Assembly (NCBI GenBank): GCA_029953615.1
Contig: CP124529.1
Location: 62,001-126,000, forward strand
Source of the DNA: Pseudomonas putida
GTDB taxonomy: Bacteria; Pseudomonadota; Gammaproteobacteria; Pseudomonadales; Pseudomonadaceae
Direction of reading: 5' to 3'
DNA: 64,000 nt
Part shown: positions 17,704 to 27,822 of the stretch, piece after piece
Position numbering within the stretch: position 1 is the first letter of the stretch
Layout of the letters: each line of letters opens with the position of its first letter
Notes under the pieces: model-generated
What the model was told of the DNA's origin: nothing
Seen by the model: the letters and a program-made list of their open reading frames with translations, nothing else
The model's database searches: none
Position numbers and translations under genes: made by a program

Positions 17704-18373
17704 GGCGACGCTCCAGGCGTTGGGTCAGGCGGGCAATCGGGTAACAGTAGGCAAAGAACAGTGCCAGCACGCTGAAGTACACCAGGACGGTGAAGCCGCT
17801 GCGGTTGACGGTATTGGCGGCAATCTGCGCGCTGTCGATCAGGTCGTGCACGCCCACCAGCGAAGCCAGGGCGGTGCCCATGGTCACCACCGCATACAGG
17901 TTCATCCACGGTGGCAGCATGCGCCGCAGGCACTGCGGCAGGATGATCGACCGGAAGATCTGCGCGCGGCTGAAGGCCAGCGAGCGCGCCGCCTCCCACT
18001 GGGTGACCGGGATCGAGGCGACTGCGCCACGAAAAATTTCGGCGACGTTGGCACTGGCCGGCAGTGCCAGGCCGATGGTGACCTTCAGCCAGTCGGGAAA
18101 GGCCACCCAGGTGCCGGCAACCTGGATGTCGAAGGGGAACACATAGGAGGTGAAGTAGATCAGCACCAGCCACGGGGCGTTGCGAAACACCTGCACCCAC
18201 AGGCGCGCGATACCCCGCAACGGTGCCAGCGGCGACAGCAACAGGATGCCCAGCAACAAGCCCAGCAGTGTGCCCAGGGCGATGGCGCCGACGCTGATCT
18301 GGATATTCTGCAACAGGCCTGCACCCAGGGTCGGTGACCAATGCCACAGCGCGGCGAGGTTCTCAATGGCCAT
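17693..18373 (-). CDS. Amino acid ABC transporter permease (1)
   Basis: 226-residue HisM/GlnP-type permease with about five membrane segments and the EAA loop EAARSLAFSRAQIFRSIILPQ. ATG 18373 lies inside the 3' end of the upstream permease gene (11-bp overlap), showing coupled translation. Confidence 0.9.
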
Positions 18374-19097
18374 AGCCAGGCATCCTCAGGCGCGCTTCCA
18401 GGACGCGACCGGCACAGTTGACGGCGAAGCTGAGCAGGCCGAAGAAAGCCAGGATCAGGATCATCAGCTCGATGACGTTGTCACCCTGGGTCCAGATCAT
18501 GATCGAGGCGTAGGTAATGTCGTTGACGGCAATCGCCGAGGCCACGGCGGTCATCTTCACCAGGTCGATCAGGTTGTTGACCAGTGCCGGCAGGGCGAAG
18601 CGCACCGCCAGCGGCAATTGCACCTGCAGCAGTTGCTGGCGCCGGCTGAAGGCCAACGAGCTGGCCGCCTCCAGGGTCACCGCCGGTACCGCCTCGATGC
18701 CGGCGCGCAAGGCCTCGGCATGGAAGGCGCCCTTGTGCAGGGCAATTACCAGCACCACCCAGGCAAAGGGTGTCATCGGGTTGGCATTGCCCAGGCTCTG
18801 GCTAATCAGCATGTTCAACACCAGGAACGCGCAGTACAGCTGCACCAGTGTCGGCGTGTTGCGCGTGACCTCGATGAAGGCCCGCGCCGGCCAGGCCAGC
18901 CAGCGGCGCCCGGTGGTGAGCGCCGCCGCCAGCAGCACGCCGACCAGCAGGCTGCCGGCGATGCTGAACAGGCACAGCCAGAGCGTGGTCAGCACACCTT
19001 CCAGCAGCTTGCTGCTGGCGTAGCCGTCGAACAGGAAGCTGTAGTTCAGGCCTACCCGGGCAAGTTGCCCGACCAGCCAGTGCAGAACCTCGCTCAT
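18363..19097 (-). CDS. Amino acid ABC transporter permease (2)
   Basis: 244-residue permease of the same family, with the segment TRNTPTLVQLY typical of HisM/GlnP proteins and the EAA loop EAASSLAFSRRQQLLQVQLPL. ATG 19097 overlaps the stop of the binding-protein gene (ATGA). The two permeases probably form a heterodimeric channel. Confidence 0.9.
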   Translation of the reverse strand: MSEVLHWLVGQLARVGLNYSFLFDGYASSKLLEGVLTTLWLCLFSIAGSLLVGVLLAAALTTGRRWLAWPARAFIEVTRNTPTLVQLYCAFLVLNMLISQSLGNANPMTPFAWVVLVIALHKGAFHAEALRAGIEAVPAVTLEAASSLAFSRRQQLLQVQLPLAVRFALPALVNNLIDLVKMTAVASAIAVNDITYASIMIWTQGDNVIELMILILAFFGLLSFAVNCAGRVLEARLRMPGYGH

Positions 19098-19936
19098 CAG
19101 GCGCCTTCGCCCTGCAGCTTGGCGCGCAGTTCCACTAGCGCAGGCGAGGCCGGGGTGATGTGGTTGGCCTGCTCACGCTCGATCAGCCAGCCACTGCGGT
19201 GCCATTGCCTGACGAGCGGGTCGAGGCGCTGCTGGGTGTCGGTCTCGCCCAGGCGCGTCCAGATCACCGATGGCGCCGGGTTGAGCTCGGGGGCCAGGGC
19301 GCGGTAAGCGCTCCACTCGCCGCCCTTGGCCAGCAGCGGGTTGATCAGCGTGGCATCGTGCACCGCGGCCACGCAGTTGTTGCCACGCAGGGCCAGCAGC
19401 GATTCGGCCGAAGTCTTGAACGCCTTGAGCTCGGCCCCCAGCGCCACCAGCGCCTGGGTGTAGCTGCTGCCCTGGCTGGTGCATACCGGCTGGCCCTTGA
19501 GGTCGGCCCAGGTCTTGATCGGGCTGTCCTTGGCCAATGCTGCGGTGCCGCCGACACGGTAGAACGGCGTGGGCACGTGGCCCAGCAGCTTGTCACGCTC
19601 GGGGGTCCATTCCATGTTGGCGATCAGCAGGTCGACCTTGCCCTGCTGCAGGAACTGCACACGGTTGGCTGGCTGCACGGCAACCAGGTCGACCGCCACG
19701 CCCAGCTGGCGCGCCAGGTCACGAGCCAGGTCGACGCTGAAACCGATCGGCTCGCGGGTGGCCGGGTCGATGGCACCGAACGGGCCACCGGAAAGCACCA
19801 CGCCCACGGCCAGCTTGTGCCGCTGCTGGATCTTGTCCAGGGTGGCATCGGCCTGGGCCAGGCCACTGGTGGCCAGGGTGGCAGTGGCCAGCAACGATGC
19901 GAACAGCCCGTGACGGGCAAAGGTGGACAGCGACAT
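19097..19936 (-). CDS. Amino acid ABC transporter substrate-binding protein
   Basis: 279-residue periplasmic protein, family 3 (SBP_bac_3), with signal peptide MSLSTFARHGLFASLLATAT ending about ADA. Typical motifs: LAVGVVLSGGPFG, GFSVDLARDLARQLGV, VDLLIANMEWTPER and the SYTQALVA loop. ATG 19936 starts the signal peptide. It is the first gene of a six-gene operon (binding protein, two permeases, ATPase, dioxygenase, rhodanese-lyase fusion) and diverges from a LysR gene. Confidence 0.9.
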   Translation of the reverse strand: MSLSTFARHGLFASLLATATLATSGLAQADATLDKIQQRHKLAVGVVLSGGPFGAIDPATREPIGFSVDLARDLARQLGVAVDLVAVQPANRVQFLQQGKVDLLIANMEWTPERDKLLGHVPTPFYRVGGTAALAKDSPIKTWADLKGQPVCTSQGSSYTQALVALGAELKAFKTSAESLLALRGNNCVAAVHDATLINPLLAKGGEWSAYRALAPELNPAPSVIWTRLGETDTQQRLDPLVRQWHRSGWLIEREQANHITPASPALVELRAKLQGEGA

Positions 19937-20133
19937 GGTGGGGGCTCCTCATCCCGGCAGCCGGAACACCCGGCCAATGAGGGCGCATCCTAGGAAGTTG
20001 CAGAGGCGAGGGGAAATTCAAATATTGCCTATCGTTATAACACCGCAAAAACCGAGAGCCTGCCGAATGGGCATAAGCAGCGGAATTTCTGGCTTCCTTT
20101 GGCGAACCAGTGATTTCCTATCGACCAACAGAT

Positions 20134-20150
20134 AAAGATTCATTATCTTT
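20134..20150. promoter_or_regulatory. Inverted repeat, likely LysR operator
   Basis: AAAGAT-TCATT-ATCTTT is a perfect 6-bp inverted repeat with a 5-nt spacer in the 288-bp divergent region, 75 bp upstream of the LysR start. Its size fits the T-N11-A type sites of LysR regulators. Nothing else clear stands out in this gap apart from AT-rich stretches at about 20019-20043. Confidence 0.45.
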
Positions 20151-20224
20151 AATCCTTCTTCAGTAATGTAAAACGGCGGGGAAGCACTGCGCGCCCTACC
20201 CCCACTCCTCTAACCGGCCACCCC

Positions 20225-21076
20225 ATGAGCGCCCTCGATCTCGACCTGCTCCGCACCTTCGTCGCCATTGCCGACCATTCGAGCTTCGCCGAGGCCGGCC
20301 GCAACCTGGGCCGTACCCAGGCTTCGGTGACCCAGCACATGCAGCGCCTGGAGCAGCAGGTGGGCGTGCCGCTGTTTCGCAAGCATGGCCGCCACAAGTC
20401 GCTGACCGATGCCGGCCGCCAGCTGTTGCGCCACGCCCGGCAGATGCTCGCGCTAAACGACGAGGCGCTCGCCGGCCTGCGCCAGGACGGTCCCAGCGGC
20501 GTGCTGCGGATCGGCTCGCCCCACGACATCGCCGACACCATCCTGCCGCCATTGCTCGGCCACATCGCCCGCTCGGCGCCCAACCTGCGCCTGGAGATCG
20601 ACGTTGGCCGCAGCCCGTTCCTGATGGAAGACCTGCAGCGCGGCAAGGTCGACATGGTCATCTCGACCCGCACCGCACCGGGCCTGGAAGGTTTCGCGTT
20701 GCGCACCTCGCCGGTGTGGTGGATATGCGCAGCGCACTATCAGCACCTGCTAGGTGAACCCCTGCCGCTGGTGCTGGTGGACGAACCCAGCCTGTACCGC
20801 AAACTGGCGCTGGAGGCACTGGAGCAAGCCGGCATCGCCTGGCGCCAGGCGTACCTGGCATCCAACCTGATCGGCGTCAAGGCGGCGGTGCGCGCCGGCC
20901 TGGGGATTACCGCACGCAGCCAGGAAATGGTCGGGCCGGACATGCGCGTGCTCGGGCAAAGCGATGGCCTGCCGGCACTGCCCGACGTGACTTACCACCT
21001 GTGGGTGCGGGCCAACACCGTCAACCCGCTGGTGCGCCAGGCCTATGCGATGGTGCGTGCCAGCGCGGGGTTGTGA
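20225..21076 (+). CDS. LysR-family transcriptional regulator
   Basis: 283-residue LysR regulator: winged HTH at residues 1-60 (LDLLRTFVAIADHSSFAEAG, LGRTQASVTQHMQRLEQQVG) and the effector domain after about residue 90. It is divergent from the sulfur amino acid import operon and very likely controls it, with a thiol compound as a plausible effector. ATG 20225 is the natural HTH start although the ribosome binding site is weak. Confidence 0.88.
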   Translation: MSALDLDLLRTFVAIADHSSFAEAGRNLGRTQASVTQHMQRLEQQVGVPLFRKHGRHKSLTDAGRQLLRHARQMLALNDEALAGLRQDGPSGVLRIGSPHDIADTILPPLLGHIARSAPNLRLEIDVGRSPFLMEDLQRGKVDMVISTRTAPGLEGFALRTSPVWWICAAHYQHLLGEPLPLVLVDEPSLYRKLALEALEQAGIAWRQAYLASNLIGVKAAVRAGLGITARSQEMVGPDMRVLGQSDGLPALPDVTYHLWVRANTVNPLVRQAYAMVRASAGL

Positions 21077-21300
21077 GGCGGGCGCCCTGGCGACCACACA
21101 GGCAGCCCACTGGCGTCAAGGGGGGCGCATGAGTGGTCAGCTCAAGTGGTTCTCTCACTCCATTGACACACGTCAAACCGGCGCGCCGGGTTCGCGAGAC
21201 GATGGCTGCCAGCAAGGAACGAACCGACAACAGCCAGGCGCATTGTGCTCAAGGCATCGCCATCGATCACCGTGCGCGGCTTTGGACAAGGAACCCCCGC

Positions 21301-22173
21301 ATGAGCCCGCTGAACCACGTACTGGTAGCCACCGACCTGTCCGCCTCTGCCCGCAACGCGGCAGAGCGCGCTGCCCACTTGAGCAAGGCGCAACAAGCAT
21401 CACTGGACCTGCTTTACGTTGCCAACCCGGCCCCCTTCGAGCGCCTGAAGCAGTTGGTGGCACCTGATGAACATCTGCTGAAGCGTGTACTGGATACCGC
21501 TGGCGAAAAAACTCGCGCACTGGCTGCAATGCTGTTCCAGCGCTATGACATCGCCGCTGGCGTGCAAGTCGCGCACGGCTCGGTGACCAAAGAGATCAGC
21601 CGCGTGGTGCAGGACAAACGCAGCAACCTGCTGGTGTGTGGGGCAAAGGGCCAGAGCGTGGCGCGGCGCCTGCTGGGTTCCACAGTGCAGAAAATGCTGA
21701 ACCGCATGCCCTGCCCTTTGCTGGTGGTCAAGCAGGCACCTCGCGATGCGTACCGCACCTTGCTGGTTGCGGTCGATTTTTCGTCTTCGTCACTGCGTGC
21801 CATCGAACTGGCAAAGGCCATCGCCCCTCAGGCCGAGATCATTCTGCTGCATGTCTACGAGGCGCCGTTCGAAAGCAGCCTGCGCTTCGCCCATATCGAT
21901 CACGACACCCTGACGCACTATCGCAATGTCATCCGCAAGGATGCGGTGAAGCAACTGGCGGCCTTGAGCGAAACCGCCGGCGTGGCCGATGCTCGGCAAA
22001 TCGTGGTGCACGGTGACCCTGGCTGGCAGATTGCCGAGCAGGAACAAGTGCTGGAATGCGACCTGATCGTGGTCGGCAAGCAGGGCGAAAGTGCGCTTGA
22101 AGAGCTGCTGATCGGCAGCGTCACCCAGCATGTGCTGAACGAATCCCAATGCGATGTGCTGGTGTCGCCATAG
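21301..22173 (+). CDS. Tandem universal stress protein (two UspA domains)
   Basis: 290-residue cytoplasmic protein with two UspA folds: residues about 4-145 (VLVATDLSASARNAAERAAH, ending GAKGQSVARRLLGSTVQKML) and 150-290 (LLVAVDFSSSSLRAIELAK, ending GKQGESALEELLIGSVTQHVL). Both C-terminal loops carry the Gly-rich ATP-binding pattern. ATG 21301 follows AAGGAACCCCCGC; the open frame continues upstream without support. Usually induced by growth arrest or low oxygen; stands alone here. Confidence 0.88.
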   Translation: MSPLNHVLVATDLSASARNAAERAAHLSKAQQASLDLLYVANPAPFERLKQLVAPDEHLLKRVLDTAGEKTRALAAMLFQRYDIAAGVQVAHGSVTKEISRVVQDKRSNLLVCGAKGQSVARRLLGSTVQKMLNRMPCPLLVVKQAPRDAYRTLLVAVDFSSSSLRAIELAKAIAPQAEIILLHVYEAPFESSLRFAHIDHDTLTHYRNVIRKDAVKQLAALSETAGVADARQIVVHGDPGWQIAEQEQVLECDLIVVGKQGESALEELLIGSVTQHVLNESQCDVLVSP

Positions 22174-22240
22174 GGCCCACTGATGGGGAGGACGCTTGTG
22201 CGTCCTCCACCGAAGCCCGCACTATCCATGGCGGCGCCTG

Positions 22241-22371
22241 CTTCGCGGGTAAACCCGCTCCCACAGCGGATCGCGCCAGCGTTCAGGTTGTGAGCAAGAC
22301 CGCTGCGCCCCCAGGTCCTTTCTGGTCTCAAGCTGTACGCAAACCGGTGGGAGCGGGTTCACCCGCGAACA
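22241..22371. repeat. Two REP units in inverted orientation
   Basis: REP units at about 22241-22269 and 22344-22371 (cores TTCGCGGGTAAACCCGC and GCGGGTTCACCCGCGAA) lie in the 426-bp gap between the stress protein and the MFS gene. The rest of this gap shows no gene I can support; the MFS promoter is probably in its last 100 bp. Confidence 0.7.
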
Positions 22372-22599
22372 CGGGCGAAGCCCGTGCCATCCTCCGCAGC
22401 ACCGGCTTGCGGAGCCTGTAACATTACTCCCCGGCCAACAGCGCGTGCCCTGCACAAGGCGTTTCATCGATTGCGCTGATGATTACTATCGAGCGCCCCG
22501 CCTGTAGGCCGGGTAAAAACGCCCCCTATAATCGCCAGCAAAATTTCCCCGCTCCTTGCGCCTGCCTCAGGCGCCATCCCCGTCTTGGAATCCAATACC

Positions 22600-23826
22600 A
22601 TGCCAAGTGCCAGCCAGGCCCCTCGCGGCCGCCCCGAACATGATCAACAAAGCGTCAGCCAGCAGTGGCTGGCCATTCTCTCCGTCGCGGTCGGTGCCTT
22701 CGCCCTGGTGACCAGCGAGTTTCTGCCGGTGGGCGTACTCAACGATGTCGCCAGCGACCTCGGTATCAGCGCAGGCCAGGCCGGCCTGATGGTCACCCTG
22801 CCCGGCATCATGGCCGCCCTCGCCGCCCCGTTGCTGTCGGTAGGCATTGGCGCCCTGGACCGTCGCTACCTGCTGATCGGCCTGACGCTCATCATGATCA
22901 TTGCCAACGCGGTGGTGGCCTACGCCAGCGACTTCGCCCTGCTGCTGTTCGGCCGCGTGCTGCTGGGCATCAGTATCGGCGGTTTCTGGGCAACGGCCAT
23001 TGCCCTTAGCGGCCGCCTGGCGCCCAAAGGCGTGGGCGTGGCCCAGGCCACCTCGATCATCATGGTCGGCGTGACCCTGGCCACCGTGCTGGGCGTACCG
23101 GTAGGCACCTGGCTAAGCGGCCTGATGGGCTGGCGCATGACCTTCCTGGTAACCGCGCTACTGGGCGTACCGGTGCTGCTGGCTCAGGTCCTGTTGCTAC
23201 CGCGGCTCAACCCGGACAAGGCCATTCGCATCAGCGACCTGCCGGCCCTGTTCATCAACCCACAAGCACGGGTTGGCCTGATCGCCGTTTTGCTGATCGG
23301 CCTGGCGCACTTTGCCGCGTATACCTATGTCGCCCCGTTCTTCAAGCAAAGCTCCGGCTTCGATGGGCCGACCATTGGCTCGTTGCTGCTGCTCTATGGC
23401 GTGGCCGGGGTATTCGGCAATATCTTTGCCGGTTTCGCCGCCAATCGCAGCGTGCGCCATACCCTGCTGTTGGTGGCATTGATGATCGGCACCAGCACCG
23501 CCCTGTTCCCCCACTTCGCCACCGGCATGACCGGCGCCGCGATGCTGATCGGGCTGTGGGGCTTCGCCTTCGGCGCCTTCCCGGCCTGCGCCAGCATCTG
23601 GATGTTCGTCGTCGCGCCCAAGGATGTCGAACGCGGCATGCCGCTGTTCGTCGCCATGTTCCAGGTGATCATTGCGCTTGGCTCGTTCTTCGGCGGGCGG
23701 ATCGTCGACCAGCTGGGCAGTTCGGTACTGTTGAGCCTGGCCACGGCCCTGGTGGGCTGCGGTTTCGCTACCGTACTGGTGCTGGGCCGCAACGTCAGCA
23801 ACAGCCTGGCGGCCCAACCTGGCTGA
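22600..23826 (+). CDS. MFS transporter, drug/metabolite:H+ antiporter type
   Basis: 408-residue major facilitator with twelve predicted membrane segments. The first segments hold GAFALVTSEFLPVGVLNDVASDLGIS, the signature of the DHA1 sugar-efflux/purine-efflux-like subgroup (AraJ, PbuE, YdhP types), and segment 4-5 shows GISIGGFWATAIALSGRLAP. ATG 22600 has GGA 10 nt upstream; a TTG five codons earlier is possible. An exporter in the inner membrane; substrate not predictable. Confidence 0.85.
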   Translation: MPSASQAPRGRPEHDQQSVSQQWLAILSVAVGAFALVTSEFLPVGVLNDVASDLGISAGQAGLMVTLPGIMAALAAPLLSVGIGALDRRYLLIGLTLIMIIANAVVAYASDFALLLFGRVLLGISIGGFWATAIALSGRLAPKGVGVAQATSIIMVGVTLATVLGVPVGTWLSGLMGWRMTFLVTALLGVPVLLAQVLLLPRLNPDKAIRISDLPALFINPQARVGLIAVLLIGLAHFAAYTYVAPFFKQSSGFDGPTIGSLLLLYGVAGVFGNIFAGFAANRSVRHTLLLVALMIGTSTALFPHFATGMTGAAMLIGLWGFAFGAFPACASIWMFVVAPKDVERGMPLFVAMFQVIIALGSFFGGRIVDQLGSSVLLSLATALVGCGFATVLVLGRNVSNSLAAQPG

Positions 23827-24009
23827 CCGTAACTTTTTCTTCACTCGACCCGGGCAGCGACTGGCCGCAATCGACCGAGGCGCCTGGGCATGGCGCATGG
23901 CTATTTTTTACGCACTTTTTACGACTGGCCCGACAGCCTGAAGCAATACTGGCGCGCGATGCCCAAGGATGGCATGCATTTTTTACCCGCCCGTCCAGAG
24001 AAGCCCTTC

Positions 24010-25911
24010 GTGAGCCAGTCCACCGCCATCGCAAATCAATCCCTTCCCGGCAAGTCCAACTCCATCGGTATGCTCGTCGCCGCTGTCGGCGTGGTGTATG
24101 GCGACATTGGCACCAGCCCGCTGTACACCCTCAAGGAAGTGTTCGCCGGGCACTACGGTGTACAGGCCAACACTGCCGGTGTGCTGGGCGTGCTGTCGCT
24201 GGTGTTCTGGTCGTTGCTCTGGGTGGTGTCGCTCAAGTACGTGCTGTTCATCCTGCGCGCCGATAACCAGGGCGAAGGCGGCATCATGGCCCTGACCGCC
24301 CTGGCCCATCGGGCGGCGGCGCCCTACCAGCGGCTGGGCAAGGTGCTGGTGCTGCTCGGCTTGTTCGGCGCTGCGCTGTTTTACGGCGACAGCATGATCA
24401 CCCCGGCGATTTCCGTGCTGTCAGCCGTCGAGGGGCTGCAACTGGCCTTCGACGGAATCGAGCATTGGGTCGTGCCGCTGTCGGTGGTGGTGCTGGTGGC
24501 GCTGTTCGTGATCCAGAAGCACGGCACCGCGCGCATCGGCATCCTCTTCGGGCCGATCATGGTGCTGTGGTTCATCGTGCTGGGTGCGCTGGGGCTGCAT
24601 GGCATCGTCCAGCGCCCGGAAGTACTGCAGGCGCTCAACCCGGTGTGGGCGGTGAAGTTCTTCCTGCTGCACCCGGGCATGGGCGTGGCGATTCTGGGCG
24701 CGGTGGTACTGGCCCTGACCGGCGCCGAAGCGCTGTACGCCGACATGGGGCACTTTGGCCGCAAGCCGATTGCCCGGGCCTGGTTCCTGCTGGTGCTGCC
24801 CGGCCTGGTGCTGAACTACTTCGGCCAGGGCGCGTTGATCCTCGGCGACCCGCAGGCAGTACGCAACCCGTTCTATCTACTGGCGCCCGAATGGGCACTG
24901 CTGCCCATGGTCGGGCTGGCCACCCTGGCCACCATCATCGCGTCCCAGGCTGTTATCTCAGGTGCCTTCTCGCTGACGCGCCAGGCCATCCAGCTAGGGT
25001 ACGTACCGCGCATGTTCATCCAGCACACCTCCAGCGAGGAACAGGGGCAGATCTACATTGGCATGGTGAACTGGGCGCTGATGGTGGGCGTGGTGCTGCT
25101 GGTGGTCGGCTTCGAGTCGTCCGGGGCACTTGCGGCAGCCTATGGCGTAGCCGTGACCGGGACCATGCTGATCACCACGCTGCTGGCTTCGGCGGTGGTG
25201 CTGTTGCTGTGGAAGGCACCACGCTGGCTGGCTGTGCCGATGCTGCTGGCGTTCCTGCTGGTCGACAGCCTGTATTTTGCCGCGAATGCGCCAAAAATCC
25301 TCCAGGGCGGCGCGTTCCCGGTGATTGCAGGCTTGGCACTGTTCGTGCTAATGACCACCTGGAAGCGCGGGCGCAGGATGATCGTGGAGCGGCTGGACGA
25401 GAGTTCGCTGCCGCTGGACCTGTTCATCGCCAGCCTCAAGGCCCAGCCGCCTCACCGCGTGAGCGGTACTGCCGTGTTCCTGTCCGCCAGGCCCGAGGCG
25501 GTGCCCCACGCCTTGCTGCACAACCTGCTGCATAACCAGGTGCTGCATGAGCAGGTGGTGCTGCTGACCGTGGTGTTCGAGGATGAGCCACGGGTCAACG
25601 CCGGCAAGCGCTACGAGGTCGAGGCTTTTGGTGACGGGTTCTTCCGTATGAACCTGCATTTCGGCTTCATGGAAGAGCCCGACGTGCCGTTGGCATTGAG
25701 CCGCTGCCAGGGTTCTGACCTGGAGTTCGGCCCCATGCGCACCACCTATTTTCTCAGCCGGGAGACGGTCATTGCCGGCAAGCAGATGGGCATGGCCCGC
25801 TGGCGGGAGCACTTGTTTGCCTTCCTGCTGAAGAATGCCAACAGCAACCTGAAGTACTTCCAGCTGCCGCTGAACCGGGTGATCGAGCTGGGTACTCAGG
25901 TCGAGATCTGA
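24010..25911 (+). CDS. kup: Low-affinity potassium transport protein Kup
   Basis: 633-residue KUP/HAK potassium-proton symporter. Family motifs: [19 protein letters not shown] near residue 30, [52 protein letters not shown] and the C-terminal ending [11 protein letters not shown]. Twelve membrane segments, then a cytoplasmic C-terminal domain (after about 430). GTG 24010 gives the usual Kup length; earlier ATG codons (23959, 23974, with AAGGA before 23974) would add an atypical 12-17 residue leader and cannot be excluded. Confidence 0.92.
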   Translation: MSQSTAIANQSLPGKSNSIGMLVAAVGVVYGDIGTSPLYTLKEVFAGHYGVQANTAGVLGVLSLVFWSLLWVVSLKYVLFILRADNQGEGGIMALTALAHRAAAPYQRLGKVLVLLGLFGAALFYGDSMITPAISVLSAVEGLQLAFDGIEHWVVPLSVVVLVALFVIQKHGTARIGILFGPIMVLWFIVLGALGLHGIVQRPEVLQALNPVWAVKFFLLHPGMGVAILGAVVLALTGAEALYADMGHFGRKPIARAWFLLVLPGLVLNYFGQGALILGDPQAVRNPFYLLAPEWALLPMVGLATLATIIASQAVISGAFSLTRQAIQLGYVPRMFIQHTSSEEQGQIYIGMVNWALMVGVVLLVVGFESSGALAAAYGVAVTGTMLITTLLASAVVLLLWKAPRWLAVPMLLAFLLVDSLYFAANAPKILQGGAFPVIAGLALFVLMTTWKRGRRMIVERLDESSLPLDLFIASLKAQPPHRVSGTAVFLSARPEAVPHALLHNLLHNQVLHEQVVLLTVVFEDEPRVNAGKRYEVEAFGDGFFRMNLHFGFMEEPDVPLALSRCQGSDLEFGPMRTTYFLSRETVIAGKQMGMARWREHLFAFLLKNANSNLKYFQLPLNRVIELGTQVEI

Positions 25912-26009
25912 GCAGGCATGATCCTTCTGTCAGGACAATAGAACTTGCACTGCCGCCGCATGTCTTATCAGCAGCTGAGCTCTACCTGCGCCGTTGGAGG
26001 CGAAACAAC

Positions 26010-26477
26010 ATGAAAAAAACCCTGGTAGCCGTGTTTGCGTGTGCTCTGGCATTCGGCGCAACGGCAATGTTACCTGCCGATATATCGCCGATGGGATCCG
26101 CATATGCCAAAGGTGGCGGCGGCGGTGGCGGTGGCGGTGGCGGTGGCGGCCACGGTGGTGGTGGCGGCCACGGCGGCGGCAATGGCGGTGGACGTGGTGC
26201 CGGCATGGGTGGTGGGCACAACGGCACTGGCAATGGTGCAGGCCTGGCGGGTGATCATGCCGGCAAGGCTACGCGCGATCACGGCGTGAGCGGCAAACAT
26301 TATGGAAGCTCACGCAACCAGGACAATGGCCACGGTACCACTACCTCAGGCATTGCCCAGTCCAAGGATACTCGCGGCTTGACGAAATCCACCGCTATGT
26401 CGGGTACTACACCCGGTGATCATAATGCCAAGGGGCTGAGCGGCGCGGTACAAAACTCTACGAAGAACGATCGATGA
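26010..26477 (+). CDS. Glycine-rich secreted protein (copy 1)
   Basis: 155-residue small exported protein. Signal peptide MKKTLVAVFACALAFGATAM..., probable cleavage near YAKG (about residue 34). Then comes a run of 13 Gly and Gly/His repeats (residues 35-70) encoded by a GGC/GGT repeat tract at about 26111-26165, then a Gly, Asn, His, Thr-rich tail. ATG 26010 follows TTGGAGGCGAAACAAC. Tandem paralogue at 26611. Function unknown; His-Gly repeats could bind metal. Confidence 0.75.
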   Translation: MKKTLVAVFACALAFGATAMLPADISPMGSAYAKGGGGGGGGGGGGGHGGGGGHGGGNGGGRGAGMGGGHNGTGNGAGLAGDHAGKATRDHGVSGKHYGSSRNQDNGHGTTTSGIAQSKDTRGLTKSTAMSGTTPGDHNAKGLSGAVQNSTKNDR

Positions 26478-26610
26478 GTGGAAGGCTGCCAGGTACTTTA
26501 GGTACCTGGCAGTCAACTGCGTCGAACGGTTGCGCACTGCGGAACTTAAGAGGCAACTTCATGTCGTATCCGCACCCAAGCTCCCCTGCGCCTTCTGGAG
26601 GCGAACAAAC

Positions 26611-26943
26611 ATGAAAAAAACCCTCGTAGCCGTCTTTACCTGTGCCCTGGCGTTCGGCGCAACTGCATTGTTGCCTGCTGATGTTTCGCCGATCGGCGCC
26701 GCATATGCCAAAGGTGGTGGCAACGGCGGCGGACACGGTGGTGGCAAGGGTGGCTTCAACGGCAATGGCGCCGGCTACGAGAGTGACCATGCCGGCAAGG
26801 CCACCCGCAACCATGGCGAAAGCGGCAATCACTATGGAAGCTTGCGCAACGATGACAACGGCCGTGGTACCACCCGGTCAGCCATTGCCAATTCCAAGGA
26901 GCACAACAAGCCAGGGCGCTCCTCTTCGAAGCATGGTTGGTAA
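26611..26943 (+). CDS. Glycine-rich secreted protein (copy 2)
   Basis: 110-residue paralogue of the preceding gene: near-identical signal peptide MKKTLVAVFTCALAFGATAL, the same YAKGGG junction, a shorter Gly/His region without the long Gly run, and the shared DHAGKATR-HG-SG-HYGS segment. The ribosome binding region (TGGAGGCGAACAAAC) is duplicated too, so the repeat unit includes regulatory DNA. Function unknown. Confidence 0.75.
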   Translation: MKKTLVAVFTCALAFGATALLPADVSPIGAAYAKGGGNGGGHGGGKGGFNGNGAGYESDHAGKATRNHGESGNHYGSLRNDDNGRGTTRSAIANSKEHNKPGRSSSKHGW

Positions 26944-27028
26944 CTGAAAGCGCGCGCAAGCCTACTCCCACAGGTATGGCGCATTGCTTTGGCAAGACAG
27001 GTGCTCCCCTGCCCAAGCCCCGCGGAGG

Positions 27029-27733
27029 TCAGACACTGCGCGTCAGGCCACCATCAACCTTGATGTTCTGCCCGGTGATATAAGCCGCCCCGTCGCTGGC
27101 CAGGAATGCAATGGTGGCGGCAATTTCCTCGCTGGTGCCATAGCGCCTGAGCGGTACGCTGTCGCGCCGCTGCTCAGTGGCTGGCAGGCTGTCGATCCAG
27201 CCAGGCAGTACGTTGTTGATGCGCACGTTGTCCGCGGCATAGGTGTCGGCGAAGATCTTGCTGAACGCCGCCAGGCCCGAGCGGAACACCGCCGATGTGG
27301 GGAACATTTCGTTGGGTTCGAAGGCCCAGGCGGTAGAGATGTTGATGATCACTCCGGCCTTCTGCCGTTGCATGATTGGTGTGACCAGGCGCGCCGGGCG
27401 GATGACATTGAGCAGGTACGTGTCCATGCCCTTGTGCCAGTCTTCGTCGCTGATCTCCAGGATCGGCGCGCGCGGGCCGTGACCGGCGCTGTTGACCAGC
27501 ACATCGACGCGCCCCCACTTCCCCACCACGGCATCCACCAGCCGCTGCAGGTCTTCGACCGACTGGTTGCTGCCGGTAACACCGATACCGCCCAGCTCGT
27601 TGGCCAGCGCTTCGCCCTTGCCAGAGGACGACAGAATGCCGACCTTGAAGCCGTCGGCGGCCAGGCGACGTGCTGCTGCTGCGCCCATGCCGCTGCCACC
27701 GGCGGTGATGATGGCTACTTTTTCCCCAGACAT
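27029..27733 (-). CDS. Short-chain dehydrogenase/reductase
   Basis: 234-residue Rossmann-fold oxidoreductase: cofactor motif TAGGSGMG (residues 9-16), NSAGHG, and the ending YITGQNIKVDGGLTRS. The usual catalytic YxxxK is atypical: the position after the Ser of NISTAW (MFPTSAVFRSGLAAF) has no Tyr-x-x-x-Lys, so activity is uncertain. ATG 27733 has AGGAGGCAAT directly upstream. The LysR gene on the same strand lies upstream of it, separated by 89 bp. Confidence 0.82.
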   Translation of the reverse strand: MSGEKVAIITAGGSGMGAAAARRLAADGFKVGILSSSGKGEALANELGGIGVTGSNQSVEDLQRLVDAVVGKWGRVDVLVNSAGHGPRAPILEISDEDWHKGMDTYLLNVIRPARLVTPIMQRQKAGVIINISTAWAFEPNEMFPTSAVFRSGLAAFSKIFADTYAADNVRINNVLPGWIDSLPATEQRRDSVPLRRYGTSEEIAATIAFLASDGAAYITGQNIKVDGGLTRSV

Positions 27734-27822
27734 ATTGCCTCCTTCGGCGATGGAACCCTGTGTTTGCAAGTGCATTCACACTAGCAGCCACACAGCTGTG
27801 GAGGGAGGCAGCCGGACTTCGT

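Noticed and set aside
26105..26170. CRISPR-like or tandem repeat array
   Set aside because: It is a simple GGC/GGT coding repeat for polyglycine inside a signal-peptide protein, without repeat-spacer structure.
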